A DNA stretch of 64,000 nucleotides from Sphingobacterium griseoflavum (lineage in GTDB: Bacteria; Bacteroidota; Bacteroidia; Sphingobacteriales; Sphingobacteriaceae), in the NCBI RefSeq assembly GCF_014653155.1, contig NZ_BNAF01000003.1, positions 1-64,000 of the forward strand. Reading direction: 5' to 3'. Below are positions 24,563 to 34,946 of this stretch, one piece after another. Positions within the stretch are counted from its first letter, which is position 1. Each line of letters begins with the position of its first letter. Made by a program: the position numbers and the translations under genes. The notes beneath the pieces are model-generated. The model saw nothing but the letters and a program-made list of their open reading frames with translations. It did not search any database and was not told where the DNA came from.

Positions 24563-26368
24563 CTATTGGAATTTTTTCGCATTGATTTTTCTATCACCTT
24601 CTGATAGATATATCTTGCGCAACCGCATAGACTGCGGCGTTACTTCAATATATTCATCCGCTTGAATATATTCCATACATTCCTCCAATGAAAACTTGAT
24701 TGCCGGAGCAATACGCGTGTTATCGTCAGATCCTGATGCGCGCATATTCGTCAGCTGCTTTCCTTTCGTAATATTGATTGTTAAATCATTATCTCGGATA
24801 TGCTCACCCAATATCTGTCCTTCGTATATGTCTACACCTGGATCAACAAAGAAGCGACCGCGATCCTGTAATTTATCAATGGAGTAGGCGGTCGTTGATC
24901 CCGTATCCAAGGAAATCAATACCCCTGCCAAACGACCAGGGATAGTACCCTTCCAAGGCTCATAACCTTTCAAGCGATGTGCCATTACCGCTTCACCCGC
25001 TGTTGCGGTCAGCACGTTGTTACGCAGGCCAATGATACCACGTGAAGGAATAGAGAATTCTAGGTGTTGCATTTCACCTTTTGATTCCATGATCAACAAT
25101 TCTCCCTTACGCTGGGTGACCAATTCGATAACTTTTCCAGATACTTCAGCAGGTACATCCACCACCAACTCTTCGATCGGTTCGCACTTTACGCCATCTA
25201 TCTCTTTTACGATAACCTGCGGTTGACCAACTTGAAGCTCGTAACCTTCACGACGCATTGTCTCAATCAATACAGACAAGTGAAGGATCCCACGACCATA
25301 TACCAACCAAGCATCCGGTGATTCTGTGGGAACGACACGTAAGGCTAGGTTTTTTTCCAACTCTTTCTGCAAACGGTCATAGATATGGCGTGACGTCACG
25401 AATTTACCCTCTTTACCAAAGAAAGGTGAATTGTTGATGGTGAACAACATGTTCATGGTAGGTTCGTCAATGTGCATCACCTCGAGTTGCTCCGGGTTTT
25501 CAAAGTCAGCAATGGTATCGCCGATCTCGAATCCGTCAATACCGACGACTGCACAGATATCACCGGCGTATACTTCGGAAACTTTTATGCGGCCAAGCCC
25601 CTCAAAAACCTGTAGTTCCTTCACCCGTGATTTCACGATCTTGCCATCACGTTTTACCAATGACACAGGTTGGTTTTCTTTGATCACGCCCCGTGCCACA
25701 CGACCGATTGCGATACGACCAACGAAAGTAGAATAGTCTAGCGAGGTTACCTGCATCTGTAAAGTACCTTCAGAAATCTTAGGAGCAGGGATGTGCTCAA
25801 GAATCGCATCTAATAAATCAGTAAAGTCCGTTGTTGGTTTCTTCCAATCTGTCGACATCCATCCTTGTTTAGAGGATCCATACAATACTGGAAAATCCAA
25901 CTGCTCCTCTGTAGCGCCCAAGTTAAAGAACAGGTCGAAGACATTTTCGTAAACCTCTTCGGGGCGACAGTTTTCCTTGTCAACCTTATTGACAACAACG
26001 ATGGGTTTGATCCCAAGGCCTAAAGCTTTTCCGGTCACGAAACGCGTTTGCGGCATTGGTCCTTCAAAAGCATCCACCAATAGTACGACACCATCGGCCA
26101 TTTTCAATACCCGCTCTACTTCACCACCGAAATCCGCGTGACCAGGCGTATCAATAATATTGATTTTGACATCCTTATATTTAACCGATACGTTTTTGGA
26201 CACGATAGTGATTCCACGCTCACGCTCCAAATCGTTATTATCTAAAATAAGCTCACCTGCATTCTCGTTTTCACGGAACTGGTTGGTGAAATATAAAATC
26301 TTATCAACGAGGGTAGTTTTACCGTGGTCAACGTGTGCGATAATCGCGATATTCCTGATGTTTTGCAT
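24563..26368 (-). CDS. typA: Translational GTPase TypA/BipA
   Basis: A ribosome-associated GTPase involved in stress adaptation and 50S assembly. The protein has 601 residues. G1 is [10 protein letters not shown] (11-20), the effector region is [14 protein letters not shown]3 is [14 protein letters not shown] and G4 is [15 protein letters not shown]. Elongation-factor domain 2, domains III/V and the TypA-specific C-terminus ([22 protein letters not shown]) follow. ATG 26368 is the family start; the frame is open to 26404 but that includes the promoter region. Its promoter is embedded in the kbl terminator. Confidence 0.97.
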   Translation of the reverse strand: MQNIRNIAIIAHVDHGKTTLVDKILYFTNQFRENENAGELILDNNDLERERGITIVSKNVSVKYKDVKINIIDTPGHADFGGEVERVLKMADGVVLLVDAFEGPMPQTRFVTGKALGLGIKPIVVVNKVDKENCRPEEVYENVFDLFFNLGATEEQLDFPVLYGSSKQGWMSTDWKKPTTDFTDLLDAILEHIPAPKISEGTLQMQVTSLDYSTFVGRIAIGRVARGVIKENQPVSLVKRDGKIVKSRVKELQVFEGLGRIKVSEVYAGDICAVVGIDGFEIGDTIADFENPEQLEVMHIDEPTMNMLFTINNSPFFGKEGKFVTSRHIYDRLQKELEKNLALRVVPTESPDAWLVYGRGILHLSVLIETMRREGYELQVGQPQVIVKEIDGVKCEPIEELVVDVPAEVSGKVIELVTQRKGELLIMESKGEMQHLEFSIPSRGIIGLRNNVLTATAGEAVMAHRLKGYEPWKGTIPGRLAGVLISLDTGSTTAYSIDKLQDRGRFFVDPGVDIYEGQILGEHIRDNDLTINITKGKQLTNMRASGSDDNTRIAPAIKFSLEECMEYIQADEYIEVTPQSMRLRKIYLSEGDRKINAKKFQ

Positions 26369-26395
26369 TGAGCGATACTGTATTATAAAAAATTC

Positions 26396-26424
26396 GAGGT
26401 GCAAAGATAATTATTTTGCACCTC
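26396..26424 (-). terminator. Terminator of kbl, overlapping the typA -7 box
   Basis: A 10-bp stem, GAGGTGCAAA (26396-26405) and its complement (26415-26424). Minus-strand transcripts end in GAATTTTTT. The plus-strand sequence after the stem is also T-rich, but no plus-strand gene reads into it. Confidence 0.85.
26402..26409 (-). promoter_or_regulatory. -7 box of typA
   Basis: TATCTTTG followed by CAC on the minus strand, 33 nt before ATG 26368 and inside the kbl terminator hairpin. A TTG 14 nt upstream is closer than usual. Confidence 0.55.
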
Positions 26425-26445
26425 AATTTTTTATTTTTTATATTA

Positions 26446-27636
26446 TTATTTTATTACGTTTAGTTCTTTCCCCACTTTGGTAAACGCGCTGATGGCTTTA
26501 TCGAGATGTTCCGTATCATGCGCAGCGGAGATCTGCACACGAATCCTCGCTTTCTCCTGTGGCACAACGGGGTAGTAAAATCCGATAACGTAAATTCCTT
26601 CTTCCAGCATTTTTGCAGCGAATTCCTGCGCTAACTTCGCTTCATATAACATGACCGGAACAATGGGATGGAAGCCGGCCTTGATGTCGAAACCAGCCTC
26701 GGTCATTTTTTCTCGGAAGTATTTTGTATTGGCCTCCAGCTTGTCGCGAAGAGTGGTCGTTTCGCTTAACATGTCTAAGACGGCAACGGATGCTCCAGCG
26801 ATCGCCGGAGCCAAGGTATTGGAAAACAAATAAGGACGTGAGCGTTGGCGTAGCATATCAATGATCTCTTTGCGTCCGGATGTAAATCCGCCCGATGCAC
26901 CACCTAACGCTTTTCCTAATGTGCCCGTAATGATATCGACGCGGTCGATCACGTCAAAAAGTTCATGAGTTCCCCTACCGGTCTTGCCGATAAAGCCCGA
27001 GCAGTGCGATTCATCAATCATGACCAACGCTTCGTATTTATCTGCCAAGTCACATATTTTATCTAATGGAGCCACCGAGCCATCCATCGAAAATGCGCCG
27101 TCGGTCACAATTAGTCGATGTCTTGCCCCTGCCGCCGCCTTCAATTGCGTTTCTAAATCGGCCATGTCACTGTTTTTATATCGAAAACGTTGCGCTTTGC
27201 AAAGACGTACGCCATCAATAATCGAGGCATGATTCAGTTCGTCTGAGATGATGGCATCTTCTGCGCCTAGCAGCGGCTCGAAAACTCCGCCATTGGCGTC
27301 GAAAGCTGCCGCATAAAGAATGGTATCTTCTGTCCCCAAAAACTTGGAGAGTTTAGCTTCCAGCTCTTTATGCACATCCTGCGTACCGCAAATAAAACGA
27401 ACCGACGACATACCGTACCCATGACTATCAATTGCTCTTTTTGCAGCTTCCAGCACTGCCGGATGTGAAGACAGGCCCAAATAATTGTTCGCGCAGAAGT
27501 TGATCACCTCTTGGCCAGAAGCAACCTTGATGTCCGCACCTTGCGGTGTAACAATAATACGCTCTTGCTTGTATAAACCTGCTTCTTTTATCGCTGCAAG
27601 TTCTTTTTCTAATACGGGTTTTAATGTTTTAAACAT
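26446..27636 (-). CDS. kbl: Glycine C-acetyltransferase (2-amino-3-ketobutyrate CoA ligase)
   Basis: A PLP enzyme that splits 2-amino-3-oxobutyrate with CoA into glycine and acetyl-CoA, the second step of threonine catabolism. The 396 residues match the E. coli Kbl length. Motifs are [41 protein letters not shown] and [15 protein letters not shown], with the PLP lysine at K242. Alpha-oxoamine synthase relatives share the fold, but the [13 protein letters not shown] wording and length point to Kbl. No threonine dehydrogenase is adjacent. ATG 27636 is the family start. Confidence 0.95.
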   Translation of the reverse strand: MFKTLKPVLEKELAAIKEAGLYKQERIIVTPQGADIKVASGQEVINFCANNYLGLSSHPAVLEAAKRAIDSHGYGMSSVRFICGTQDVHKELEAKLSKFLGTEDTILYAAAFDANGGVFEPLLGAEDAIISDELNHASIIDGVRLCKAQRFRYKNSDMADLETQLKAAAGARHRLIVTDGAFSMDGSVAPLDKICDLADKYEALVMIDESHCSGFIGKTGRGTHELFDVIDRVDIITGTLGKALGGASGGFTSGRKEIIDMLRQRSRPYLFSNTLAPAIAGASVAVLDMLSETTTLRDKLEANTKYFREKMTEAGFDIKAGFHPIVPVMLYEAKLAQEFAAKMLEEGIYVIGFYYPVVPQEKARIRVQISAAHDTEHLDKAISAFTKVGKELNVIK

Positions 27637-27753
27637 GATAATTCGAAAGTAAAAATTCAAAAACAAAAAGTAAAACAGCTTTTACGAAACCCACACGATT
27701 AAGAAAACTCCTATTAAAGACCTTTCTATTTGCATAGGGAGCGGCTTGCTGTC

Positions 27754-27769
27754 AGCTAAGCACTTAGCT
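27754..27769. repeat. Short perfect inverted repeat downstream of the permease gene
   Basis: AGCTAAG and its complement around CA, between the permease stop (27832) and kbl. It has no clear T-run, so a terminator role is uncertain. The rest of the 27637-27831 interval shows no gene. Confidence 0.35.
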
Positions 27770-27831
27770 CTTGATCCATGCGAAGATAAAGCTATATTTC
27801 AGAACTACAACAGGAAATCGATTGCTCAAAT

Positions 27832-29067
27832 TTACTCGTAGCGCAAGGCTTCCACCGGATCAAGCTTGGAGGCCTTGGATGCGGGGTAGTATCCAGATAG
27901 AATTCCCACGACAATACAGACAGTTAGTCCAAGCCCCATCCACTGCCAAGGAATGATAAAATCTGCTCCTAAAGCGAGTGCCAAGAGATTTCCGATGAGC
28001 ATACCCAAGAGTATACCCGCAACGCCCCCTAACACACAGATGACGATCGCCTCCATCAAAAATTGTTTGCGGATCACATTGGGCGTGGCACCGATGGCTT
28101 TACGGACTCCTATTTCGCGCGTACGCTCGGTTACCGAAACCAACATAATGTTCATCAACCCGATGGATGCTCCCAGCAAGGTGATAAAAGCTATAATGAT
28201 AGCGCCCATGGTCACATAGCTTAGGTTCTGCATGAGTATCTGCGCCACTGCATCCGACTTAACAATTTCGAAATCGTTGGTTTGTTTGGCATTTAACCCC
28301 CTTATTTTACGAAAGGTGGCAATTGCCTCTCCCTCGGCCGCCTCCATTTTAAATGGATCCGTTGACATTACGGTGATGACAAACGAAGGATTTCCGCGAG
28401 CCATCATGGCCCGTCCGCGCGAAAGGGGCACAAAACAGGCCTTATCCCCCCCAAAGCCCGCGCTAGACCCCTTGCTTGCAAGTACACCGATTACGGTAAA
28501 CCGATCTCCTCCCAACGTAATATATTCGCCCACCGGATTCTTGTTGTTCTTAAACAACTTGTCTTTGATTTCCTTACCTATGATCACGACGCTGGCAGCG
28601 TAATCTATGTCTTGAACCGTCAAGTTTCGGCCATCTTCCAATTTATAGCCGGATGTCTGTAAATAGTTTTCGTCTGCGCCCAGCACACCGATATTTGGGT
28701 TTGTTTTCTCTGTTTTATACTTGGCTGTTGCACCCCAAGTCACATTTGCGTTGATGGAAACCAATGCGCCAAAGTCAAAGTTACGCTTAAAATCGAGCGC
28801 ATCCTGATAGGTAATTGCCGGAAAGACTTTTGCTTGGCTTCCTGAATCGCCGATCCGCACATTCACACCTCGATTACGGATATTGAACGAATTAGATCCC
28901 ATGGAAGAAAAAGAGTTTGTGAGCGAGCTTTGGATAGCATCGATTGAAGTGAGCACCCCAATCAAGGCCATAATACCGATAGCGATGATCAATGCAGTAA
29001 GAAATGTACGTAGCTTGTTGCTTACAATGGATTGCAAGGCCAACTTTACATTTTCCCGATAAGACAT
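27832..29067 (-). CDS. MacB/FtsX-type ABC transporter permease
   Basis: A 411-residue permease. One membrane segment lies near the N-terminus (LRTFLTALIIAIGIMALIGVL), then a large periplasmic MacB-PCD-like domain (about 50-280), then three C-terminal segments (IIAFITLLGASIGLMNIMLVS, IVICVLGGVAGILLGMLIG, GLTVCIVVGILSGYYPA) with the conserved VTERTREIGVRKAIGAT loop and the ending PASKASKLDPVEALRYE. Its ATPase partner is not adjacent, so it must pair with one encoded elsewhere. ATG 29067 or 29079 are both possible starts. Confidence 0.9.
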   Translation of the reverse strand: MSYRENVKLALQSIVSNKLRTFLTALIIAIGIMALIGVLTSIDAIQSSLTNSFSSMGSNSFNIRNRGVNVRIGDSGSQAKVFPAITYQDALDFKRNFDFGALVSINANVTWGATAKYKTEKTNPNIGVLGADENYLQTSGYKLEDGRNLTVQDIDYAASVVIIGKEIKDKLFKNNKNPVGEYITLGGDRFTVIGVLASKGSSAGFGGDKACFVPLSRGRAMMARGNPSFVITVMSTDPFKMEAAEGEAIATFRKIRGLNAKQTNDFEIVKSDAVAQILMQNLSYVTMGAIIIAFITLLGASIGLMNIMLVSVTERTREIGVRKAIGATPNVIRKQFLMEAIVICVLGGVAGILLGMLIGNLLALALGADFIIPWQWMGLGLTVCIVVGILSGYYPASKASKLDPVEALRYE

Positions 29068-29143
29068 GTTAACCGACATGGCGACTTCTTTCCTCCAAAA
29101 TACGGGAAAAAGTTAACATGCAGCAAGTAAAAGCAAAAAAGTT

Positions 29144-29172
29144 AGGGCCGCATCGTGGAAAGATGGGGCCCT
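29144..29172 (-). terminator. Terminator of the DUF2147 gene
   Basis: An inverted repeat AGGGCC-x-CATC / GATG-x-GGCCCT, followed on the minus strand by AACTTTTTTG, just past the gene's stop at 29185. Confidence 0.8.
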
Positions 29173-29184
29173 CAACTCCGTAAT

Positions 29185-29598
29185 TTACTCAATTCGCTTC
29201 CAAGTTTCCGTACGTCCCAATAAAGAAACGCCCATATAGCCACGAATATCCAACTTATCTTTCCCTTTTAAAGTCATCTTGCAGCTGTACGTTTTGCCAG
29301 ACTTCGGATCGTATATTTGACCATCTTGATAGGTGTCCCCATTTTTGGTGAAATTTGTCAGAATTTCCAGTCCTTGGATCTTCCTGCCCCTTAGGCTAGC
29401 ATCCGGGTTTTTCTCATCTTTTTTGTTCGCATCCTTTATCCAATACAGCTTACCGAAATACTTATTACCTTTCTTGTAAATCTCAATCTTGCCTTCTCCA
29501 CTCGGATTTTGCCATTTACCAATGATGGGATCGCTTGCCTGCGCAAAAACGAAAAATGTCAATAATACTGCGAAACATGTTAATGCAATCTTTTTCAT
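29185..29598 (-). CDS. DUF2147 family exported protein
   Basis: A 137-residue protein with a signal peptide (1-19, ending VFAQA). The mature part begins DPIIGKWQNPSGEGKIEIYK and contains IYDPKSGKTYSCKMTLKGKDKLDIRGYMGVSLLGRTETW, the DUF2147 signature. It probably forms a small lipocalin-like beta barrel in the periplasm. Function is unknown. It is monocistronic: its own terminator follows and a 230-bp AT-rich gap precedes it, in which I see no other gene. Confidence 0.9.
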   Translation of the reverse strand: MKKIALTCFAVLLTFFVFAQASDPIIGKWQNPSGEGKIEIYKKGNKYFGKLYWIKDANKKDEKNPDASLRGRKIQGLEILTNFTKNGDTYQDGQIYDPKSGKTYSCKMTLKGKDKLDIRGYMGVSLLGRTETWKRIE

Positions 29599-29857
29599 AC
29601 GTGTGTGTGTAAGTTGTGAAAATTTGATGGACATCCGCGATGATCGTGTATGTACATCCCTGCTATCGTTTATAATCTCTACTAAGATACATTATTTTTA
29701 TATGCAAGCATAGCAAATTACTGATAAAAGTTTCCATTTCCTCAATCCACACCTAACGATCTAAAGTCTGCCGAAATGAACCAGGCTAGAACAGCGTGGA
29801 GCACTTAATTTTGGCATTTTTTTTGAAACGATGGAGACGGTTAAATGTAAAAAAATT

Positions 29858-30205
29858 ATGCGATTTATAATTAGTCTTTTGCTTACGGGTGCCATTGTTG
29901 CTGTAGCAGCTTTTATTGTGCCAGGAGCGCATGTGGAAGGTTTTGGCTGGGCTATTATCACAGGTCTGGTCATCGGATTAGTGAATGCAATTGTTGGAGG
30001 TATTTTGCGTCTGTTCACCTTCCCGTTGAATTGGCTCACATTTGGTTTGGTTTCCTTTATCATCACCGTCCTCATGATTATGTTGAGCGACAGTCTAATG
30101 GGCAGCAAATTTGATGTCGACGGATTTTGGACGGCAACGCTTTTTGCCATTGTCGTGGCACTTATCGAAATGGTGCTTGGCAGATTTTCGAGTGAAAAGC
30201 GCTAA
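29858..30205 (+). CDS. Phage-holin-family-4-like membrane protein
   Basis: A 115-residue membrane protein with four hydrophobic segments, beginning MRFIISLLLTGAIVAVAAFIVPGAHV and containing GLVIGLVNAIVGGILRLFTFPLNWLTFGLVSF. This is the conserved pattern of the PF04020 ('phage holin family', Mycobact_4TM) proteins, which despite the name are mostly chromosomal and of unknown role. There are no phage genes nearby. ATG 29858 matches the family start; the in-frame ATG at 29831 adds nine polar residues. Confidence 0.85.
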   Translation: MRFIISLLLTGAIVAVAAFIVPGAHVEGFGWAIITGLVIGLVNAIVGGILRLFTFPLNWLTFGLVSFIITVLMIMLSDSLMGSKFDVDGFWTATLFAIVVALIEMVLGRFSSEKR

Positions 30206-30241
30206 ACGTTGACATAGAAGGAAAATTAGGGCACCTATAAA

Positions 30242-30278
30242 AAGATCCGACACGCAAAATTGCTGTGCCGGATTTTTT
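30242..30278. terminator. Bidirectional terminator between the holin-like gene and susD
   Basis: An imperfect stem ATCCG-CAC-GCA / TGC-GTG-CGGAT (two bulged positions), with A's on the left and TTTTTT on the right, sits between two convergent genes. Confidence 0.75.
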
Positions 30279-30291
30279 ATCGCTCATGCAT

Positions 30292-31803
30292 TTATTGCGC
30301 ATCCCACCAAACCCTGCTAGATAAAATGCTATTATCGCCCTGCGCGACTACCATTTCATTATTGGTATTGAGCTCCGTTTCAGGATACATAAATCGAAGT
30401 GGAAAAGTTGTAGGATTGGTCGCGGTAGCTGAGTTAGGAAATGCAGGATATCCTAATCGGCGATGGTCATTCCAAGCCTGCATATTATTGATCCCGGCTA
30501 GTGCCAGCCATTTTTGCGTAATAATTCGTTCTATTTTGTTCGTGGCATTGTTTATATCGACATTCCTGTCCGTGAGGTACGTATCGATATTATAGTTCGA
30601 AACGTTAAATAAATAATTGAAGGACGCCTGCACTGCACTCCGATAAACTTGCTCCAGCGAGCCACTAATCCAGCCTCTCGCTATCGCCTCTGCCTGTAAA
30701 AAGTTTGCTTCCGACAAAGAGATCATTACGGTGGCTTGACTGAAAGACTTTATAACGCCGGCGGCGCTATTAGCATTTTCGACAGGACCTTTCAGGGCCG
30801 ATGTATTTTGGGCAGCATAAGCATTATCGATGGTGTTATTACCAAAAATTACACCTTTGAAATCGCCGTCAACCGCTGTGTAAATTTGTGCTAATCGCGG
30901 GTCATTACGCTCTTTATACATGCTTATCAAGTAGTTTGTCGGTCTAATATTTGCATAATTTGCAACCGCAACGCCCGCATTATTCCGGTAATAGGTTTCG
31001 TACATCGGGTTCATTTTACCCACGGTATTTAAATATCCCGGATTTACCTGGGCATCTTCAAGAATAAAACCTGAGCCCTCTTGCACGATCTTGCTCACTT
31101 CATCGGCAATGTAGCTGGACTGCGCTGCTATTTCAGACTGTCGAAGCAACGCCCGCAGCTTTAATGTATTACCGAACCTCGCCCACTTAACCTTATCCCC
31201 CCTAAACAAGACATCGTCAGTTGTTGGCAATAATGAGGCGACCTTGACGTCCTCTATCCCGTCGTTGATAAGCTGTATCGATTTTTGGTATACATCCTGT
31301 CCCGCTTCATACCTTGGATGTAGCACTGCAGATCCTTTCAACGCGTCATCGAAGGGAACGTTATTGTAAAAATCAACCAGTGTAAAATAATGATGAGCCA
31401 TCATGATCTTGGCGATACCCGCATAAAATCGAGCATCTTCAGCATTTGCTTGATCGAGGATTTCCTTATAGTAGAGCAGATTATTATATGTCGATTCCCA
31501 TACCGCTATCCCATCTCTCGTATCTCGTATTGCTGGGCCATTATACATTTTTAACGCAGTAAATGCATTTACACCTTCATTGGAAGTGCCCCAATATCCA
31601 CCCCACATCCCGCCAATTTGGTTCAATGTTGTCGCCTCATAATGAGCTGAGACGACCAGGGCAGCAGGAAGCTTCGCATGCAAACTAAGGTTTTCTTTCA
31701 CCGGAGAATTGGGGTCTATATTGACATCCAAAAAATCGTTACAAGATACCGCAGCGGTTAATACGATTGCGAATAATCCTATCTTGAAAATTATGGTTCT
31801 CAT
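30292..31803 (-). CDS. SusD/RagB family nutrient-binding lipoprotein
   Basis: The surface-exposed partner of the TonB-dependent SusC channel, which captures a substrate and delivers it to the channel. The 503 residues start with a lipoprotein signal ending AAVSC (C21), followed by NDFLDVNIDPNSP, the usual start of mature SusD. Helical TPR-like segments (YFTLVDFYNNVPFDDAL) and the C-terminal RIITQKWLALAGINNMQAWNDHRRLGYP are family landmarks; this one fits the 'SusD/RagB outer-membrane lipoprotein' subgroup. It follows susC by 10 nt. Substrate is not predictable: no glycoside hydrolase or peptidase accompanies it. Confidence 0.95.
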   Translation of the reverse strand: MRTIIFKIGLFAIVLTAAVSCNDFLDVNIDPNSPVKENLSLHAKLPAALVVSAHYEATTLNQIGGMWGGYWGTSNEGVNAFTALKMYNGPAIRDTRDGIAVWESTYNNLLYYKEILDQANAEDARFYAGIAKIMMAHHYFTLVDFYNNVPFDDALKGSAVLHPRYEAGQDVYQKSIQLINDGIEDVKVASLLPTTDDVLFRGDKVKWARFGNTLKLRALLRQSEIAAQSSYIADEVSKIVQEGSGFILEDAQVNPGYLNTVGKMNPMYETYYRNNAGVAVANYANIRPTNYLISMYKERNDPRLAQIYTAVDGDFKGVIFGNNTIDNAYAAQNTSALKGPVENANSAAGVIKSFSQATVMISLSEANFLQAEAIARGWISGSLEQVYRSAVQASFNYLFNVSNYNIDTYLTDRNVDINNATNKIERIITQKWLALAGINNMQAWNDHRRLGYPAFPNSATATNPTTFPLRFMYPETELNTNNEMVVAQGDNSILSSRVWWDAQ

Positions 31804-31813
31804 GTTTCGTTAA

Positions 31814-34800
31814 TTAAAAAGTCATATTAATATTAAATCCAAACGATCGCGATGTGGGTATTTGCCTGAAGCTCGAATATCCGTCGGTTTGGTTATATAG
31901 GGCTTCCGGATCACCAATCTGATTAGATGAATGTTTTATAATAAACACGTTATTACCTACCAATCCTATGCTGGCCTTTTTGAATACGCCCTGCCGCTGA
32001 ACAACGCTGTTCGGTAAAGCATAACCTATATAAAGTTCTCTTAATTTAAGATAATCTGCCTTCGCCGCCGTGGTAGTTTGTATTGCACCATACTTCGTCC
32101 ACCAGTCTTTATCGCCCTGTGATAACACATTGGTATTTTCTGTGAACGTTCCATCATCTTGCTTGATTACCGTATTAGGCATCAAAAATGGTTGGCGATC
32201 ATATTTCACCGTTTCGGGATGCGTTCCAGCACTATACATCCTGGGTATGACCTCCGAATACATCCAACTGCCTAAACGAGAATCTACCTGAAAACCTATC
32301 GAAAATTCTTTATAGCGAAACTGCGTGTTAAATCCGAACAAGTAGGGCGGCACCATGGTGCCAAGAATCACCTCTTCCTCTGAGGGCAACACATTTCCGG
32401 ATTGGTCCAATACAATTTTTCCCTCGTGCCTTTCAAAATCAGTCATCCTTAAGGTTGGGTAGGGTTCATCCTTTATGGCATAGGCTTGTCTGAATATGTT
32501 AAATTCATTTCCGGCATACAGATCTTTCGCTTTTGTATCTGTAAACGTGAAGTTTATGCCAAATTGCAAATCAATATCTTGTGATCGTATTGCCGAACCG
32601 TTTAACATCACCTCCAAGGTATTGTTAATCATCCGGCCAGCATTTACATAGGTCGAGTTGAAGCCCGTAGCTCGCGAAATGCCAGCGTTAAAAATCTGAC
32701 CATCTGAATCAGAATAGGCATAAGTAATATCGGCATTTAAGCGACTATCAAGAAAGCCTAATTGCAGGCCTCCTTCGTATGACGTAACAAACTCTGGTTT
32801 CAATCGGCTATTCGGCTCGATCAGCGAGGGCGTGAAACCGACGAGGCTTCCATAAGGAAATCCATTAGTCTGGCTGTAGGTAAGGTTTAAGCGATAGGGA
32901 TCAAGTGTCACGTTACCGGTACGATTATATGACCCATAGATTCGACCATAGTTTAGCATTTTCGAATTTTTCGGCCCCGCAATCGCATCTGTGAACACAA
33001 ACGATGCACTTACGCCCGGCGTGAAATAGCTATTATTCGATGGGTCAAGTGTAGACACCCTGTCGTTTCTACCCACTAGGGTCAAAAATAGGTAGTTTCT
33101 GTAGCCCATAGTAAATTCACCATACGTCGAAAGCGAGCGATACTGGGTGATGGTGGAACCTCCGCTCAGTTCTCCAGTACGCGATCCTTGGTTAAAGATA
33201 TCTTCGAAAAGTAGATTGTTTGCTTGGACATTAATGAGTTTTGCATCATCCATACGGATGTTGTGACCGAGCAGCAATCTCGTCGTAAATTCTCCAAATT
33301 CTTTCCTGAAATTTAGCATGAAGTCGTTATTCAAACGCGTAAAATCGCGCCCTGAGTCATTTAGGGTACCATTGATGTTACGTGTAGCTATGTTGGATAC
33401 CAATTTTTTATTGGTGACTCTGCCGGCCTCGGCTTGTAGATAGTAGCCAGTTCTATTTGTAACAGAAAACCAATCTGTGAAATCATAGGTAAATTCCAAC
33501 TTCGAGTTTAGGGTATGTTGGTTGGCGGTATTTCGATTGTTATTGGCCATAAAAATCGGATTCCTTGTCCCAGCAACCGGATTATACCAATTCAGAGGAT
33601 GGTTGGGCGAAGACGGGTCTTCCCATTCCCTTGCTTCATTATAGTCTATATTCGCCGGCTGTGTGTATACAGATAGCCATGGGCCGTCGCTTGTTGTATT
33701 ATTTTTGAAGAGAACATAGTTTGCATTAAAGGAGGTCGTTAATTTATCGAAGCTTCGAGTGCCGTTAAAACGAACACCGGTACGACTAGACTTGTCATGC
33801 GGAATGACACCTTTAAGCCTCACATCCTGTAGGGACAAGAAATAAGAGCTTTTTGCATCTCCTCCGGAGAAGGATAAGTCGTTTTGGACCGTCACCCCTG
33901 TATCAAAAAAGTCCAAACGGTTATCTCTAGCCGGCGCAGCATACAACTTAGTAGGCTGGATCCCGTTAATCGGCAGTCCGAAATCGCGCATCTCGCCATT
34001 GAAACGATCTCCCCACGACTCTGCACTTACCGCACTATAAACACCATTCTGCCCCTGTCCGAAAGCTTTTTGTGCAGGGGGCAATAGAAAAACATTGGCA
34101 AACGTGGTGCTATTTGAGAAATTAACCTCTCCGGCTCCCGTCTTTCCAGACTTTGTGGTGATCATGATCGCACCATTAACCCCTTCAGAGCCATAAAGTG
34201 CTGCCGCATTCGCTCCTTTCAAAACAGTGATGTCAGCGATATCGTTTGGGTTAATTCTTGTTATATTTGGAAGCGGTACACCATCGACGACGTAAATTGG
34301 ATCATTTTTACTTCTATTCAGGGAACGTGTTCCTCTCATACGAATTTGAATACCGGGATCCGTCTTACCCGTCGTTTGGTCTGTAGCATTTATCCTAAGC
34401 CCAGCCACTTTACTTGACAAAGCCAATAACGGGTTCACCACTTTCCCTAGATTTAGCTCCTCGTTATTGACAGATTGCGCTGAGGTACCGAGCTCCCTCG
34501 ATGATCTTTTGATGCCCAGTGCACCTGTGACGACGACTTCAGTCAATTCATTGACGCTTCGATCCAGTTTGATAACCACATCATGGTTTTGCCCATCTAT
34601 AGGGATCTCTTTATTTGCATAGCCCAACATATTTACTTGCAATATTTGGCCTTGATGCGCACGAATTAGGAAACCACCGGTACTCCCGGAAACAGGCGTT
34701 CCTGACCGTGGGTTTTCTTTTATTTTAACAGAAGCTCCTTCCAATGGAGCACCTGATTCCCCGTCGGTAATACGGCCTCGTACTGTCACATGCTGTTGTG

Positions 34801-34867
34801 CAAACGTTATCCCTACGCAAAGCATCGCGACGAACGACAGACACGATTTTAAATAAAAAACTTTCAT
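31814..34867 (-). CDS. SusC/RagA family TonB-linked outer-membrane protein
   Basis: A TonB-dependent outer-membrane channel of 1017 residues. After the signal peptide (1-23) comes a carboxypeptidase-regulatory-like domain, VTVRGRITDGESGAPLEGASV (about 26-105), then the TonB box region VNELTEVVVTGALGIKR, the plug (SSKVAGLRI, RIRGTRS-like RMRGTRSLN, YVVDGVPLPN, KGANAAALYGSEGVNGAIMITTKSG) and a long 22-strand barrel ending SFGFNINMTF. It has no N-terminal STN domain, so transenvelope sigma/anti-sigma signalling is not expected. Control is more likely by the divergent AraC protein. It is first in a susC-susD operon. Confidence 0.96.
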   Translation of the reverse strand: MKVFYLKSCLSFVAMLCVGITFAQQHVTVRGRITDGESGAPLEGASVKIKENPRSGTPVSGSTGGFLIRAHQGQILQVNMLGYANKEIPIDGQNHDVVIKLDRSVNELTEVVVTGALGIKRSSRELGTSAQSVNNEELNLGKVVNPLLALSSKVAGLRINATDQTTGKTDPGIQIRMRGTRSLNRSKNDPIYVVDGVPLPNITRINPNDIADITVLKGANAAALYGSEGVNGAIMITTKSGKTGAGEVNFSNSTTFANVFLLPPAQKAFGQGQNGVYSAVSAESWGDRFNGEMRDFGLPINGIQPTKLYAAPARDNRLDFFDTGVTVQNDLSFSGGDAKSSYFLSLQDVRLKGVIPHDKSSRTGVRFNGTRSFDKLTTSFNANYVLFKNNTTSDGPWLSVYTQPANIDYNEAREWEDPSSPNHPLNWYNPVAGTRNPIFMANNNRNTANQHTLNSKLEFTYDFTDWFSVTNRTGYYLQAEAGRVTNKKLVSNIATRNINGTLNDSGRDFTRLNNDFMLNFRKEFGEFTTRLLLGHNIRMDDAKLINVQANNLLFEDIFNQGSRTGELSGGSTITQYRSLSTYGEFTMGYRNYLFLTLVGRNDRVSTLDPSNNSYFTPGVSASFVFTDAIAGPKNSKMLNYGRIYGSYNRTGNVTLDPYRLNLTYSQTNGFPYGSLVGFTPSLIEPNSRLKPEFVTSYEGGLQLGFLDSRLNADITYAYSDSDGQIFNAGISRATGFNSTYVNAGRMINNTLEVMLNGSAIRSQDIDLQFGINFTFTDTKAKDLYAGNEFNIFRQAYAIKDEPYPTLRMTDFERHEGKIVLDQSGNVLPSEEEVILGTMVPPYLFGFNTQFRYKEFSIGFQVDSRLGSWMYSEVIPRMYSAGTHPETVKYDRQPFLMPNTVIKQDDGTFTENTNVLSQGDKDWWTKYGAIQTTTAAKADYLKLRELYIGYALPNSVVQRQGVFKKASIGLVGNNVFIIKHSSNQIGDPEALYNQTDGYSSFRQIPTSRSFGFNINMTF

Positions 34868-34871
34868 TGTA

Positions 34872-34946
34872 TTAGATTAAATTTCTATCTTTATCTATCC
34901 TTTAGAATAAGTCTAAATTAACATTACAAAAATAGAATTAATCTAA
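34872..34946. promoter_or_regulatory. Divergent control region between susC and the AraC-family gene, with inverted repeats
   Basis: In an 87-bp gap, TTAGATTAA (34872-34880) and its exact complement TTAATCTAA (34938-34946) flank a central palindrome TTTAGA-AATAA-GTCTAAA-like element at 34901-34917. A minus-strand -7 box TATTTTTG is at 34927-34934. The shared core TCTAA/TTAGA recurs four times, as expected of operator half-sites. Confidence 0.5.

Noticed and set aside
29858-30205. Holin-like protein as evidence for prophage
   Set aside because: PF04020-type proteins are common chromosomal genes; no phage structural, integrase or lysis genes are nearby.
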